Source of the DNA: Phytoactinopolyspora mesophila
GTDB taxonomy: Bacteria > Actinomycetota > Actinomycetes > Jiangellales > Jiangellaceae
Length of the DNA: 64,000 nt
Direction: 5' to 3'
Assembly: GCF_010122465.1 (NCBI RefSeq)
Contig: NZ_WLZY01000002.1
Coordinates: 509,076 to 573,075, forward strand
Under the pieces are notes generated by a model, which worked only from the letters and a program-made list of their open reading frames with translations, made no database searches and was not told where the DNA came from. This document shows, piece after piece, positions 1 to 9,329 of the stretch; position 1 is the first letter of the stretch; every line of letters begins with the position of its first letter. Position numbers and translations under genes: made by a program.

Positions 1-41
1 ACGGTCTTTCCTACCAGCGGTGGCGGTGGTTCCTGATTCGA

Positions 42-335
42 TCACCGGCCCTGGCCGGGGTCAGCCTTGAGCCAGCTCGTGGGCAGGAGCTGGATGTGAA
101 GAGAACCGTTGTCAGTGGGCAAACGGAGTCCGACTAGAGCGGCTGGCTCGCCTCCCGAGGTCAGCAGGCCGGTCTGGTACACAACGGCGCTTCTTTGGTG
201 GAGTACCCATATGTCGTTCACCAGAGCGCATTCTGGACGCCCCAACGCACGGTTGATTTCTGCGTCGGCCGGAAACCCGTCGTCGGCCAGCGGCACACAC
301 ACGCGGAATCGCTGCCCGATTACGGCGGTCCACAT
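42..335 (-). CDS. hypothetical protein (97 aa)
   Basis: Small open frame starting at an ATG preceded by a purine-rich AGGGGGAG stretch and ending in TGA. The predicted protein has no signal peptide or membrane segment and no motif I recognise. The frame stays open further upstream, but that extension lacks a ribosome-binding site and has a less natural composition. It lies downstream of the aminotransferase remnant on the same strand. It is called a gene mainly on coding bias; a chance frame in GC-rich DNA is possible. Confidence 0.4.
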   Translation of the reverse strand: MWTAVIGQRFRVCVPLADDGFPADAEINRALGRPECALVNDIWVLHQRSAVVYQTGLLTSGGEPAALVGLRLPTDNGSLHIQLLPTSWLKADPGQGR

Positions 336-452
336 GGCTCCCCCTGAGGCTCGAGGCCGAGCACACGCTGGTGCTGGCATGGGTTCCATAGTGAATCTCG
401 GCAGCGGCGAGCCGGTAGGGTCCAAGGGCCCAGGCCGCCCGGGAGCACCCGA

Positions 453-983
453 TCAGAAGCCCGCGGCGCCGAACCGGTGCCGTAGCTCGGCGAGGCGCGC
501 GACCGGCTCGCGGGCGAATACCAGCCGCACGTACCTGGGTGCGACGACGTCGCCCCAGCCCTGCATGGCCGTGGCCGCCACCTTGCCGTGTGTGAGCAGA
601 GCCTCCGATAGCGCACCGGCCGTCGTGCCCATGGCGTCGGCGTCGACCAGGAGCGACCACCCGCCTTCAGGGATGACGAGAGGGAGGTGACTGAGCTGAT
701 GCACCACTTCGTCGCGGCGCCGCTGCAACTCGGCCGTGGTCTCGGCCACGCCTGCGCCGTCCCCGGCACGAAGCGCTGCTTCGGCACCGGACTGTGTCAG
801 CCCGGGTGGCGTGACGACGTTGTACGTATGCGTCCAGACGATGCGAGCGCTGATATCCGTCGGCCCCACGGCCCACCCGATCCGCCAGCCGATCATGCGG
901 AACTCTTTCGAGACCGAGCCAAGGGTGACGGTGCGCTCGGCCATGCCGGGCAGCGCGGCCGGATGCCGGACCGGCAGGGCTAC
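453..983 (-). pseudogene. 5'-truncated PLP-dependent class I/II aminotransferase
   Basis: The readable protein is the C-terminal part of a fold-type I aminotransferase. It contains the PLP-lysine region (SVSKEFRMIGWRIGW) and the usual C-terminal small domain, ending at a normal stop. Family-like sequence continues upstream of the first ATG (944) as far as RHPAALPGM, then meets an in-frame TGA at 984-986. The N-terminal half, with much of the cofactor and substrate pocket, is missing. No homologous sequence is visible beyond about 990, and a long inverted repeat begins at 1022. An intact family member is about 380-400 residues, so this is a remnant and unlikely to be active. Confidence 0.75.
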
Positions 984-1021
984 TCAACCGGCGAGGTACA
1001 TACATGCTCGCGAGCCCCTTT

Positions 1022-1078
1022 CCTATGATCATGAACATTAGTTGACCGATATGGTCACGAAGTGTTCATGATCATAGG
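1022..1078. repeat. long inverted repeat, ATGATCAT-edge group
   Basis: Two perfect 16-bp arms (1022-1037 and 1063-1078, CCTATGATCATGAACA and its complement) flank a 25-nt centre with an inner stem TGACC/GGTCA at 1043-1047 and 1053-1057. It lies between the truncated end of the aminotransferase remnant and the stop codon (1081-1083) of the HAAS gene. It could end transcription of that gene; no T-tract is present. Confidence 0.85.
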
Positions 1079-1080
1079 GA

Positions 1081-1728
1081 TTAGGTGCTGAACCGTACGG
1101 ACTGACGGGCAAACCTGGTGGCGAGCACCACGATGATCGCGGCGGCTCCGCCCAGCCCGAGATGCGCCCAATGCCCCGGCGCGGCAGTCACCACGGATAA
1201 CAGGGCCGCGGCGGCGAAGGTGACCAGCGCGGCCAGCATCAGCCTTGCCAGCCAGCGCCGCGCGGCTGCCGTGCACCCCCGGCCAGCGGGAAATGAGCTA
1301 GCGATCATCAGGAGCAGTGCAGTCACCTGAGCGATGGTTGCCGAGACCTGCAGCAGATCGATGCTGGCAGAGAAGGCGGTTCCCATCCGGCCGTCGGCGA
1401 TGATCGTATCGGGCACTCCGAACAGGACATCGTAGAGCTGCCAGCAGAGTCCACCAGCGCCCAGTAGCAGAAACACCAGAAACGCCTTGCGGCGGGCCAA
1501 TCGTGGGCGCAGCTCCTTGGCGAGCGCCGTTCCGAATTCGCGAGGATCGCCGAATTCTTGGACGATTGCGCACATGGTCTCGTCGCGGGTGGAAGCCTCG
1601 TGGTGTTCGAGCATCTCGAGCAGCCCGTCGCGGAGTTCGTCGATGATGTCCGCACGGGCGCCAGGTGCGTCCGGCAGCCGGGCCTCGACCTGGGCGACGT
1701 AGGTCTCGACGGCGTCGCTATGGCTCAT
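1081..1728 (-). CDS. HAAS-type signalling-domain membrane protein
   Basis: Predicted 215-residue protein. The first 80 or so residues form a charged helical domain (YVAQVEARLPDAPGARADI and onward) of the HAAS/permease-prefix type that commonly accompanies PadR regulators. The rest contains about four hydrophobic segments, including FLVFLLLGAGGLCW and LMLAALVTFAAAALLSVV, so the protein sits in the membrane. The start at 1728 is 2 bp after the PadR stop, so the two genes are probably translationally coupled; an upstream in-frame start would overlap padR. Role in relaying or modulating the PadR response is inferred from this gene pair, not shown. Confidence 0.75.
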   Translation of the reverse strand: MSHSDAVETYVAQVEARLPDAPGARADIIDELRDGLLEMLEHHEASTRDETMCAIVQEFGDPREFGTALAKELRPRLARRKAFLVFLLLGAGGLCWQLYDVLFGVPDTIIADGRMGTAFSASIDLLQVSATIAQVTALLLMIASSFPAGRGCTAAARRWLARLMLAALVTFAAAALLSVVTAAPGHWAHLGLGGAAAIIVVLATRFARQSVRFST

Positions 1729-1730
1729 CG

Positions 1731-2048
1731 CTAGGCCCCGATGACTCGCTCGACGACATTCGCGAAACCGCGCCACTCCGTTCGCTGGGCAGCCAACGCG
1801 GCGCGTCCGGCTGTGGTGATCGTGTAAGTGCGGCGCCGGCGGCCGTTGTGCACCGACCAGTCGCCGTGGATGAGCCCGGAGCGCTCCAGCCGGTGCAGGG
1901 CGGGGTAGATGGTGCCCGACGGCAGGTCGAGTGTGCCTTCGCTGCGGGCTCGAAGCTCCTCGACCACTCCGTAACCGTGCAGCGGTCCCGGCTCGAGCGT
2001 GGCCAGCAGCATGGCGTCGAGATGACCCTTCAGCAGCGCGGACTTCAT
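1731..2048 (-). CDS. PadR-family transcriptional regulator
   Basis: A 105-residue winged-helix protein with the PadR signature: MKSALLKGHLDAMLLATL, then GYGVVEELRARSEGTLDLPSGTIYPALHRLE and the RRRTYTIT wing. Its length is typical of the small, single-domain PadR group. The start at 2048 is the ATG of MKSALLKG; further upstream the frame crosses the promoter region. It is divergent from the ABC exporter at 2127. PadR proteins usually repress neighbouring exporter genes and release DNA on ligand binding, so control of both divergent units from 2049-2126 is likely. Confidence 0.9.
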   Translation of the reverse strand: MKSALLKGHLDAMLLATLEPGPLHGYGVVEELRARSEGTLDLPSGTIYPALHRLERSGLIHGDWSVHNGRRRRTYTITTAGRAALAAQRTEWRGFANVVERVIGA

Positions 2049-2050
2049 AG

Positions 2051-2107
2051 GTAGCAATCCTACAGTCCGAACCGCTAAGGTAGCGAAGCTATATATAGGA
2101 ATGCTAC
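2051..2107. promoter_or_regulatory. divergent padR/ABC exporter control region with dyads
   Basis: The 78-bp gap between padR and the ABC ATPase holds an inverted repeat, GTAGCAATCCTA (2051-2062) and TAGGAATGCTAC (2096-2107), with one mismatch, plus an internal dyad TAGCGAAGCTA (2081-2091). It is AT-rich (CTATATATAGG). A PadR operator is the natural reading. GGAAGGAG at 2113-2120 is the exporter ribosome-binding site. Confidence 0.6.
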
Positions 2108-2126
2108 TTATAGGAAGGAGCGCTGA

Positions 2127-3035
2127 ATGCCGGAGGCGATCGTCACCGAACGGCTGACCAAGCGCCATGGTGCCCTGGTGGCGGTGAACCACTTGGACAT
2201 GGCCGTCCCCACCGGGCAGGTCACCGGCTTCGTCGGACCCAACGGCGCCGGGAAGACCACCACGATCCGTATGCTGTTAGGCCTGATCCGGCCCACATCG
2301 GGCGCGGCCTGGGTGCTGGGCGAGCCGTTGACCTCAGCTGCGGCGTACCTGCAGCGCGTCGGCTCGCTGGTGGACGGCCCGGCGTTCTACCCGGCTTTGA
2401 GTGCGCGGAAAAACTTGCTGGTGCTGGCCCGGCTCGCGGAGACGGTGGACCGGATCGAATACGTGCTGGACGCCACTGGGCTACGTGGGCGCGCCGACGA
2501 CCCCGTGGCCACCTACTCGATGGGAATGCGCCAACGGCTGGCGATCGCCGCGGCCATGTTGCCCAACCCTGAGCTGCTGATTCTCGACGAGCCCGCGAAC
2601 GGTCTGGACCCCGCCGGTATCCGGGAGATCCGGAAACTGCTGCGGGCCCTCGCCGACCAGGACATCACCGTGTTCGTCTCCAGCCATCAGCTGTCCGAGC
2701 TTGAACAAGTCAGCGACCGGGTTGTGCTGCTGCGCACCGGGGAGCTCGTATACCAGGGTGCGCTCACCGACCTACTGGCCGGTCAATCCGCCCAGACCAC
2801 GGCGCGTCCGGAGGAAGCAGGCGACGTCGGGGCCCTCGCCGGCATCATCGAGCGGCATGGCTGGACGGTCCGGGCCGAGGACAACCAGGTGATCATCAGC
2901 GCGCCGGCCGACGCGGCGGGCACGCTCAATCGCCTCGCACACCAGCACGGGATCACGTTGGCCGAGCTACATACCCGGCCGCCGACCCTGGAAGAGATTT
3001 TCTTCGATCTGACCGAAGGGGAGGGAGGAGCATGA
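2127..3035 (+). CDS. ABC transporter ATP-binding protein (exporter type)
   Basis: A 302-residue ATPase with Walker A GPNGAGKTT near residue 38, the signature YSMGMRQRLAIA, Walker B LLILDEPANGLDP, and the switch histidine in SSHQLSE. A C-terminal extension of about 80 residues is typical of the DrrA/CcmA-like exporter ATPases. A strong ribosome-binding site (GGAAGGAG) sets the start. The stop overlaps the start of the permease gene by 4 bp. The pair makes a small ABC-2 type exporter controlled by PadR; the substrate (drug, lipid or peptide) cannot be told from sequence. Confidence 0.92.
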   Translation: MPEAIVTERLTKRHGALVAVNHLDMAVPTGQVTGFVGPNGAGKTTTIRMLLGLIRPTSGAAWVLGEPLTSAAAYLQRVGSLVDGPAFYPALSARKNLLVLARLAETVDRIEYVLDATGLRGRADDPVATYSMGMRQRLAIAAAMLPNPELLILDEPANGLDPAGIREIRKLLRALADQDITVFVSSHQLSELEQVSDRVVLLRTGELVYQGALTDLLAGQSAQTTARPEEAGDVGALAGIIERHGWTVRAEDNQVIISAPADAAGTLNRLAHQHGITLAELHTRPPTLEEIFFDLTEGEGGA

Positions 3036-3820
3036 TCGCGTCGTTGCGCAGCGAGCTGGTCAAGCTCCGGCAGCCGGCCTACTGGATCGGCCTGGCCGGA
3101 ATGGCCGCCTTCATGGTCATCGCCATGGTGATCTCCGTCAGCGGCGCGGGCGACGAGGCGAGTGACCGTGGCCCGGCGGGCGTGGTGCTGTCAGCTGACC
3201 AACTGGCCGAAGCCGACGGGCTGGCCCGCAGTCTCGGCAACTCGATCACGTTCATCGGGGTGGTGGCCCTGACGCTCGTCGCGGTCAACATCGGTACCGA
3301 GTACGGCCAAGGCACCATCCGGAACATGCTGGTGCGCCAACCACATCGGGCCCGGCTCTTTCTCGGCAAGCTGGCCGCGATCCTGGGTTTCCTGGCTGCG
3401 GCCGTGGTCGCAGCGTCGGCTGTGGGTATCGCAGTCGCGCCCGTGCTGGTCCCCGATGATGTCGGCGCCGTCGACTGGTGGTCTGCCAGCGGCCTGCTGG
3501 CCACGGCGGGTGGAGTCGGCAACATCATCGTGGCGACCTGGGGATGGGCGTGCCTCGGCGTCCTGCTCGCGGTGGTGTTGCGTTCGGCTCCGGCGACGAT
3601 CGGAGTGGGCGTCGCGTACGCGCTGCCGTTCGAGATCCTGCTGACGGTCGCCGCCGAGGACGTCACCCGCTGGCTGCCGGGTCAGCTGTTCCAGGCGCTG
3701 GCGCAGGGCGGCACGGAGGCGGTGAGCCGGGCGGCCGCGCTGCTCGGCGCCGTCGGGTGGGTGGCGGCCACTGTCGTCGTCGCTCTGATCATCTTCCAGC
3801 GCCGCGACGTCCCGGACTGA
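3032..3820 (+). CDS. ABC-2 type transporter permease
   Basis: A 262-residue membrane protein with about six hydrophobic segments: one near residues 17-38, then, after an extracytoplasmic loop, IGVVALTLVAVNIG, LAAILGFLAAAVVAASAVGIAV, a glycine-rich segment, LGVLLAVVLRSAP, and the C-terminal AALLGAVGWVAATVVVALI. The cytoplasmic GTEYGQGTIRNMLVRQPHR motif is typical of ABC-2 permeases, which couple to the ATPase through this loop. It overlaps the ATPase gene by 4 bp. A 32-bp-arm hairpin begins 10 bp after its stop. Confidence 0.88.
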   Translation: MIASLRSELVKLRQPAYWIGLAGMAAFMVIAMVISVSGAGDEASDRGPAGVVLSADQLAEADGLARSLGNSITFIGVVALTLVAVNIGTEYGQGTIRNMLVRQPHRARLFLGKLAAILGFLAAAVVAASAVGIAVAPVLVPDDVGAVDWWSASGLLATAGGVGNIIVATWGWACLGVLLAVVLRSAPATIGVGVAYALPFEILLTVAAEDVTRWLPGQLFQALAQGGTEAVSRAAALLGAVGWVAATVVVALIIFQRRDVPD

Positions 3821-3829
3821 GCCGCCTAG

Positions 3830-3913
3830 ATGATCATGTTTGGTGGGTTTCCTCGTGCGTCGACAGGCCGGTAGGCATGGTGACGCACGAGGAAACCCAC
3901 CAAACATGATCAT
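3830..3913. repeat. 32-bp perfect inverted repeat between convergent genes
   Basis: Arms 3830-3861 and 3882-3913 are exact reverse complements over 32 bp with a 20-nt loop. The outer edge is ATGATCAT, shared with the repeats at 1022, 57399 and 58001, while the arm interior is unique to this copy. It lies between the converging permease and dehydratase genes, so it could stop transcription from both sides. It has no T-tract and is much longer than an ordinary intrinsic terminator. Confidence 0.9.
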
Positions 3914-3926
3914 TCGGGTGGGCGTG

Positions 3927-5657
<1,731 letters not shown>

Positions 5658-5702
5658 GGGGCCTCCTTGTGGGTCGGTTCGGATCGCGGCGGCGGGTGAC
5701 GT

Positions 5703-5752
5703 CTTGCGTCCTGCAAGGCGTGCGTCCCAGGCCACGGTCTGCAGGACGCAAG
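5703..5752. terminator. hairpin between gntR and dehydratase
   Basis: Perfect 13-bp arms CTTGCGTCCTGCA (5703-5715) and its complement (5740-5752) with a 24-nt loop. It begins right after the stop of the GntR gene and ends 45 bp before the dehydratase start, on the same transcript. It could act as a terminator or attenuator separating the two genes, or stabilise mRNA ends. Confidence 0.65.
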
Positions 5753-6511
5753 TCAGGGGGTGGCGTCGTCGTCGGGCGGCAGGTCGATCGCCGTCCACAG
5801 CGAGTGTTCGGTCTGGTCCAGGTGGTCGCGCATCGCCGCGGCGGCGCCCGTGGCGTCGCCGCTGATGACGAGGTCGTAGATCCGCGTGTGCTCATCGATG
5901 ACCTGCACGAGCGGCCGGTTGCGGGCGACGTGCCCGCGGCGGCTCTGCATCCTGCTGGCTCGCATGGGATGGGCCATCGCCTCGATCAGGAACGTCATGA
6001 TCTGGTTCCCGCTGGCGGCAGCCAGGGCCTCGTGGAAGCGGACGTCGGCGAGGTCGAACGCGTCTGGATCGCCGGTGTTGGCGCGCATGTCATCGAGCGC
6101 CTGGCTCATGGCGGACGCGGCGGTGCGGTTGACCCGGCCGGCGGCGAGCGCGGTGATCTGAACTTCGAGCGCGCGGCGGACTTCGAGCAGCTCGAGCATG
6201 GTGCGGGGACCCTGCCGGAGGCTGGCGGCGAAGAAATCCTGAACAGCCGCCGACGACAACCGGGCGACAATCGGGCGCTTTCCATGCCGCACTTCGATCA
6301 GGCCGCGGGCTTGCAGGGAGCGCACCGCCTCGCGGACGGTGAGCCGGCTGACGCTCAGGTCAGCGGAGAGTTCGGACTCGGACGGCAGCTCCGAGCCGGG
6401 CTCGAGTTCGCGGAAAACCAGCTCTTCGAGCCGGCTGACGACTCGCTCATGCGTGTTCAGTTCTGCCTCCGTCTCGACAGTGTGACCGCCAGCTTCGTCG
6501 TTCTGATCCAA
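5753..6511 (-). CDS. GntR-family regulator, FCD (FadR) subgroup
   Basis: A 252-residue regulator. An N-terminal winged helix (residues 20-85) carries LPSESELSADLSVSRLTVREA, and an all-helical FCD ligand domain follows. The FCD metal-site residues are visible in DVRFHEALAAASGN, DEHTRIYD and the C-terminal MRDHLDQ. The best-fitting start is a TTG at 6511; no clear ribosome-binding site precedes it, so the start is uncertain. Divergent from the sugar transporter and upstream of the dehydratase gene, it probably responds to a sugar acid, as most FCD regulators bind carboxylates. A palindrome at its start suggests autoregulation. Confidence 0.88.
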   Translation of the reverse strand: MDQNDEAGGHTVETEAELNTHERVVSRLEELVFRELEPGSELPSESELSADLSVSRLTVREAVRSLQARGLIEVRHGKRPIVARLSSAAVQDFFAASLRQGPRTMLELLEVRRALEVQITALAAGRVNRTAASAMSQALDDMRANTGDPDAFDLADVRFHEALAAASGNQIMTFLIEAMAHPMRASRMQSRRGHVARNRPLVQVIDEHTRIYDLVISGDATGAAAAMRDHLDQTEHSLWTAIDLPPDDDATP

Positions 6512-6525
6512 CTCATCAGATGAGT
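6511..6525. promoter_or_regulatory. putative GntR operator (with a half-site at 6621-6630)
   Basis: ACTCATCAGATGAGT is a perfect palindrome apart from its central base and overlaps the start of the GntR gene. The first ten bases of its complement form, ACTCATCTGA, recur at 6621-6630, immediately upstream of the -35 element of the divergent transporter promoter. This arrangement suits a GntR regulator controlling itself and the transporter. Confidence 0.6.
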
Positions 6526-6634
6526 AGGTGGTAAGGAGCGTAAGTCAAAGTTGGCGTTTCGCCTAATACTCCGCAGAGTCGCTGAATCAGGTGGCGGCCA
6601 GATTACCAACTCATAACTAAACTCATCTGACACC

Positions 6635-6664
6635 TTGACCGCTGCCGCCGCTCGGAGCTACGTT
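6635..6664 (+). promoter_or_regulatory. putative promoter of the arabinose-type transporter operon
   Basis: TTGACC (6635-6640), an 18-bp spacer and TACGTT (6659-6664) resemble a housekeeping actinobacterial promoter. A direct repeat GTCTGATAT at 6671-6679 and 6690-6698 lies just downstream and could be a regulator site or part of the leader. Confidence 0.45.
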
Positions 6665-6762
6665 GCAGCTGTCTGATATGACGAACAGCGTCTGATATTT
6701 CGGACGCCATACTTCGTCCACACGTTCACGGGAGATCTCGAAGGCGAGAGGGCAGGTCGAGG

Positions 6763-8106
6763 ATGTTAACGTTAACAAGAGCTGGTCGGAGATTGGGGCT
6801 CAGTTCGGTCCTGATCCTCGGTCTGGCGTTCGCCACCGCGTGTGGTGGCGACGACGGCGGCAACCCCAGCGGCGATTCCGGCCAAGGCGGCGGTGAGGGC
6901 CAGGACATCGAGCTCGAGTTCTGGACGTTCGTCGACGCGCACACCGACTTCATGCAGGCCCGCGCGGACGAGTTCAACGCGCAGAACGACGAGTACAACA
7001 TCGTCCTGGACGCATCCGTAGCCGACTTCGAGGAGATGCACGACCGGCTCCTCGTCGCGATGCAGACCGGCGCCGGCGCGCCGGATATCGTCGACATCGA
7101 AATCCAGCGCTTCGCGACGTTCCTGCGCGGCGAGGTGCCACTACACCCGCTCACCGACATCGTCGACAACCACCGGGACCAGCTGGTGGAGGAGCGCACC
7201 GCGCCGTACCGGGCCGACGGCGTCGAGTACGGCATCGACTATCACCTCGGCACCTGGGTGATGTACTACAACAACGAGATCCTCGAGGAAGCCGGCGTCG
7301 ATGTCGACGACATCGTGAGCTGGGACGACTACATCGAGGCCGGTAAACAGGTGGTGGCGAACACCGACGCGTGGATGGCGCCGGTGGAGACGACGGACCG
7401 GTTCTCGGTGATCGGGCTGATGCTGCAGAACGGCGGCGGCACCTACGACGAGAACAACGAGCTGATTCTCGACAGCCAGGAGAACATCGACGCGTTGCAG
7501 CTGATCGCCGACATGGTCCATGAGCACGAGATCGCCACGGTGTCGGCCGGCGGTCAGGTTCATGACGAGGCCTTCTACCAGGCGATGAACGCCGGTGAGT
7601 ATGCCTCGGTGTGGATGCCACAATGGTTCGTCACCCGCTTCTGGGACTTCATGCCCGAAACCGAGGGGCACATCCTCATCCGCCCGCTTCCCGAGTTCGA
7701 GCCCGGCGGATTCATCAGCACCATGGGTGGCGGCACCGGTACGGCGATCACCAAGCAGATCGACGACGACAAGCTTGACGCGGCCAAGCAGTTCCTCGAG
7801 TTCGCCAAGCTCAGCTACGACGCGCAAGTAGCGCTATGGACGGAGCTCGGCTTCGACCCGTTCCGCAACGACGTCTACGAGGACGAGGCGCTGCTCGAGG
7901 CTGATCCGTGGTTCGGCGGCGAGCAAGTAATGACGAACCTGGAGGGCATGTTCGACCGGCTGGCTCCCGAATACACGGGACCGAGGTATCCGGAGGCGAT
8001 CCTGCAACTGCGCGACGTGGTCGCCTACGACGTCATCGAACAGGGTGCGGATCCGGGCGAAGCGCTCCGGAAGGCGGCAGAGGAAGTCCGCTCGATCGAC
8101 GACTAA
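6763..8106 (+). CDS. CUT1 ABC transporter sugar-binding lipoprotein
   Basis: A 447-residue extracellular solute-binding protein (SBP_bac_1 type). The N-terminal LGLSSVLILGLAFATAC is a lipoprotein signal with lipidated Cys near residue 28, followed by a Gly/Asp linker. The mature domain shows the usual features, with EFWTFVDAHTDFMQARADEF at its beginning and a conserved tryptophan-rich middle (SWDDYIEAGKQV). It is the first gene of a unit with two permeases and the GH51/GH43 enzymes, so an arabinose oligomer or other plant pentose is the likely ligand. A LacI-type palindrome overlaps the start codon. A structured element follows the stop. Confidence 0.92.
   Translation: MLTLTRAGRRLGLSSVLILGLAFATACGGDDGGNPSGDSGQGGGEGQDIELEFWTFVDAHTDFMQARADEFNAQNDEYNIVLDASVADFEEMHDRLLVAMQTGAGAPDIVDIEIQRFATFLRGEVPLHPLTDIVDNHRDQLVEERTAPYRADGVEYGIDYHLGTWVMYYNNEILEEAGVDVDDIVSWDDYIEAGKQVVANTDAWMAPVETTDRFSVIGLMLQNGGGTYDENNELILDSQENIDALQLIADMVHEHEIATVSAGGQVHDEAFYQAMNAGEYASVWMPQWFVTRFWDFMPETEGHILIRPLPEFEPGGFISTMGGGTGTAITKQIDDDKLDAAKQFLEFAKLSYDAQVALWTELGFDPFRNDVYEDEALLEADPWFGGEQVMTNLEGMFDRLAPEYTGPRYPEAILQLRDVVAYDVIEQGADPGEALRKAAEEVRSIDD
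6764..6777. promoter_or_regulatory. LacI-type operator across the start codon
   Basis: TGTTAACGTTAACA is a perfect 14-bp palindrome with the central CG step typical of LacI/GalR operators. It begins at the second base of the lipoprotein start codon, where a bound repressor would block transcription. No LacI gene is adjacent; the nearest in the window is the partial one at 63219. Confidence 0.65.
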
Positions 8107-8317
8107 GAGGTCGCGCGACCTCTAAGAGCCTGTTCAGGAACAGGCTCAATGGGGAGCCTGCAAGTGGATCTCTCCCGGCCCGCGGACTCGGTCGGAAGGT
8201 GTTCGCCATCGTCCATCTCTCGCCAGCTGATGGTCACGCTTGCCGGCTCCCTGGTCCGCCGGGTCGCCGCTCGTCATTTCCATCCACGTCATGGAGAGGT
8301 TCCACTTGCCGGCTCTC
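8107..8317 (+). ncRNA. candidate structured RNA element, copy 1 (after binding-protein gene)
   Basis: The 284-bp gap between the binding-protein and permease genes begins right after the stop with the perfect palindrome GAGGTCGCGCGACCTC (8107-8122), then a hairpin AGCCTGTTC/GAACAGGCT (8127-8146). A long stem follows, pairing 8151-8175 with 8293-8317: 24 pairs, including two G.U pairs, one mismatch and one bulge on each side of the register shift. The loop contains GGACTCGGTCGGA and TTCGCCATCG, which recur in the loop of the copy at 38296-38463. Both copies follow a sugar-binding-protein gene. It may stabilise the lipoprotein mRNA or limit read-through to the permeases; this function is inferred. 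Confidence 0.6.
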
Positions 8318-8390
8318 GAAGTTGCCCGGATCGGCGCTTTTCCGAAGCGGGCCAGACCCTACGCCTACCGACCATTGCTGAGGTGCAGCT

Positions 8391-9323
8391 ATGGAAACCA
8401 GCACGCTGAGCCGGGAAGAGCGGCGCAGCCGCAGCCGCCCGAAACGGCCGTTCCTTCATCGTCCACCAGTGGTGGCCGCGATCTTCTTACTGCCGTTCCT
8501 GGTGCTCTTCGGGATCTTCCGGGTCTGGGCCGTCGGTTACGCCGTCGTGCTGAGTTTTCAGGACATCGAGGGGGTGGGGGTCAGTGATTGGACCGGCTTC
8601 GACAACTATCGCCGCCTGCTATCCGACAGCACGTTCTTCCTCGCGTTGCGCAATACCGCGCTGTACACGCTGGGGACGCTGCTGATTCTCATCCCGCTGC
8701 CGTTCGTGCTGGCCGCGGTGCTGCGCTCGAAACTCGTGGCCCGGCCGGTCATGTTCCGGTCGGTGTTCTTCCTGCCGGTGCTGACGTCGCTGGTGGTTGT
8801 CGGCGTCATCTTCTCGCTCCTGCTGACCACGCACGGGCTGCTGAACAGTTTCCTCGGCCTGTTCGGGCTTCCGCAGCAGGGCTGGCTGGAGACCCGGCAT
8901 CTGGCGATCCCGGCGATGATCATCATGGCCACCTGGCGATGGACCGGCATCAACATCATCTACTTCACCACCGGGTTGTCGAACATCCCGAACGAGCTCT
9001 ACGAGTCCGCCTCGGTCGACGGCGCCGGCGCGTTGCGCAAATTCTGGTATCTGTCGGTGCCGTTGTCGAAGCCGATCATCCTGTTTGTCACCATCTTGAC
9101 GATCTTCGGTGGTTTCCAGCTCTTCGTCGAGCCGTTGATCCTCTGGGGCACCGGCGGCGGTCCCGGGCAGGGCGGGCTGAGTGTGGTCATGCATCTCTAC
9201 CGGACCGCGTTCACGTCGTTCCAGCTCGGCTACGCCTCAGCCATTGGTGTCGTCCTGGCGTTGATGATCATTGTCCTGTCCCTCGTCGTACTGAAGCTCT
9301 TCGGCTTCTTCAAGAAGGACTGA
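8391..9323 (+). CDS. CUT1 ABC transporter permease (MalF-like)
   Basis: A 310-residue permease with six membrane segments and the EAA loop ESASVDGAGALRKFWYLSVP near residue 205, which docks onto a shared ATPase. The start ATG has GAGGTG upstream. It is followed 6 bp later by the second permease. Together with the lipoprotein it forms a CUT1 importer; no ATPase gene lies in the cluster, as is usual in actinobacteria where one MsiK-like ATPase serves many systems. Confidence 0.93.
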   Translation: METSTLSREERRSRSRPKRPFLHRPPVVAAIFLLPFLVLFGIFRVWAVGYAVVLSFQDIEGVGVSDWTGFDNYRRLLSDSTFFLALRNTALYTLGTLLILIPLPFVLAAVLRSKLVARPVMFRSVFFLPVLTSLVVVGVIFSLLLTTHGLLNSFLGLFGLPQQGWLETRHLAIPAMIIMATWRWTGINIIYFTTGLSNIPNELYESASVDGAGALRKFWYLSVPLSKPIILFVTILTIFGGFQLFVEPLILWGTGGGPGQGGLSVVMHLYRTAFTSFQLGYASAIGVVLALMIIVLSLVVLKLFGFFKKD

Positions 9324-9329
9324 TCGATT

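Noticed and set aside
8107-8390. A protein-coding gene between binding protein and permease
   Set aside because: Short frames exist on the + strand, but they run through both arms of the long stem, show no family features and differ from the equivalent region at 38296. RNA structure explains the conservation better.
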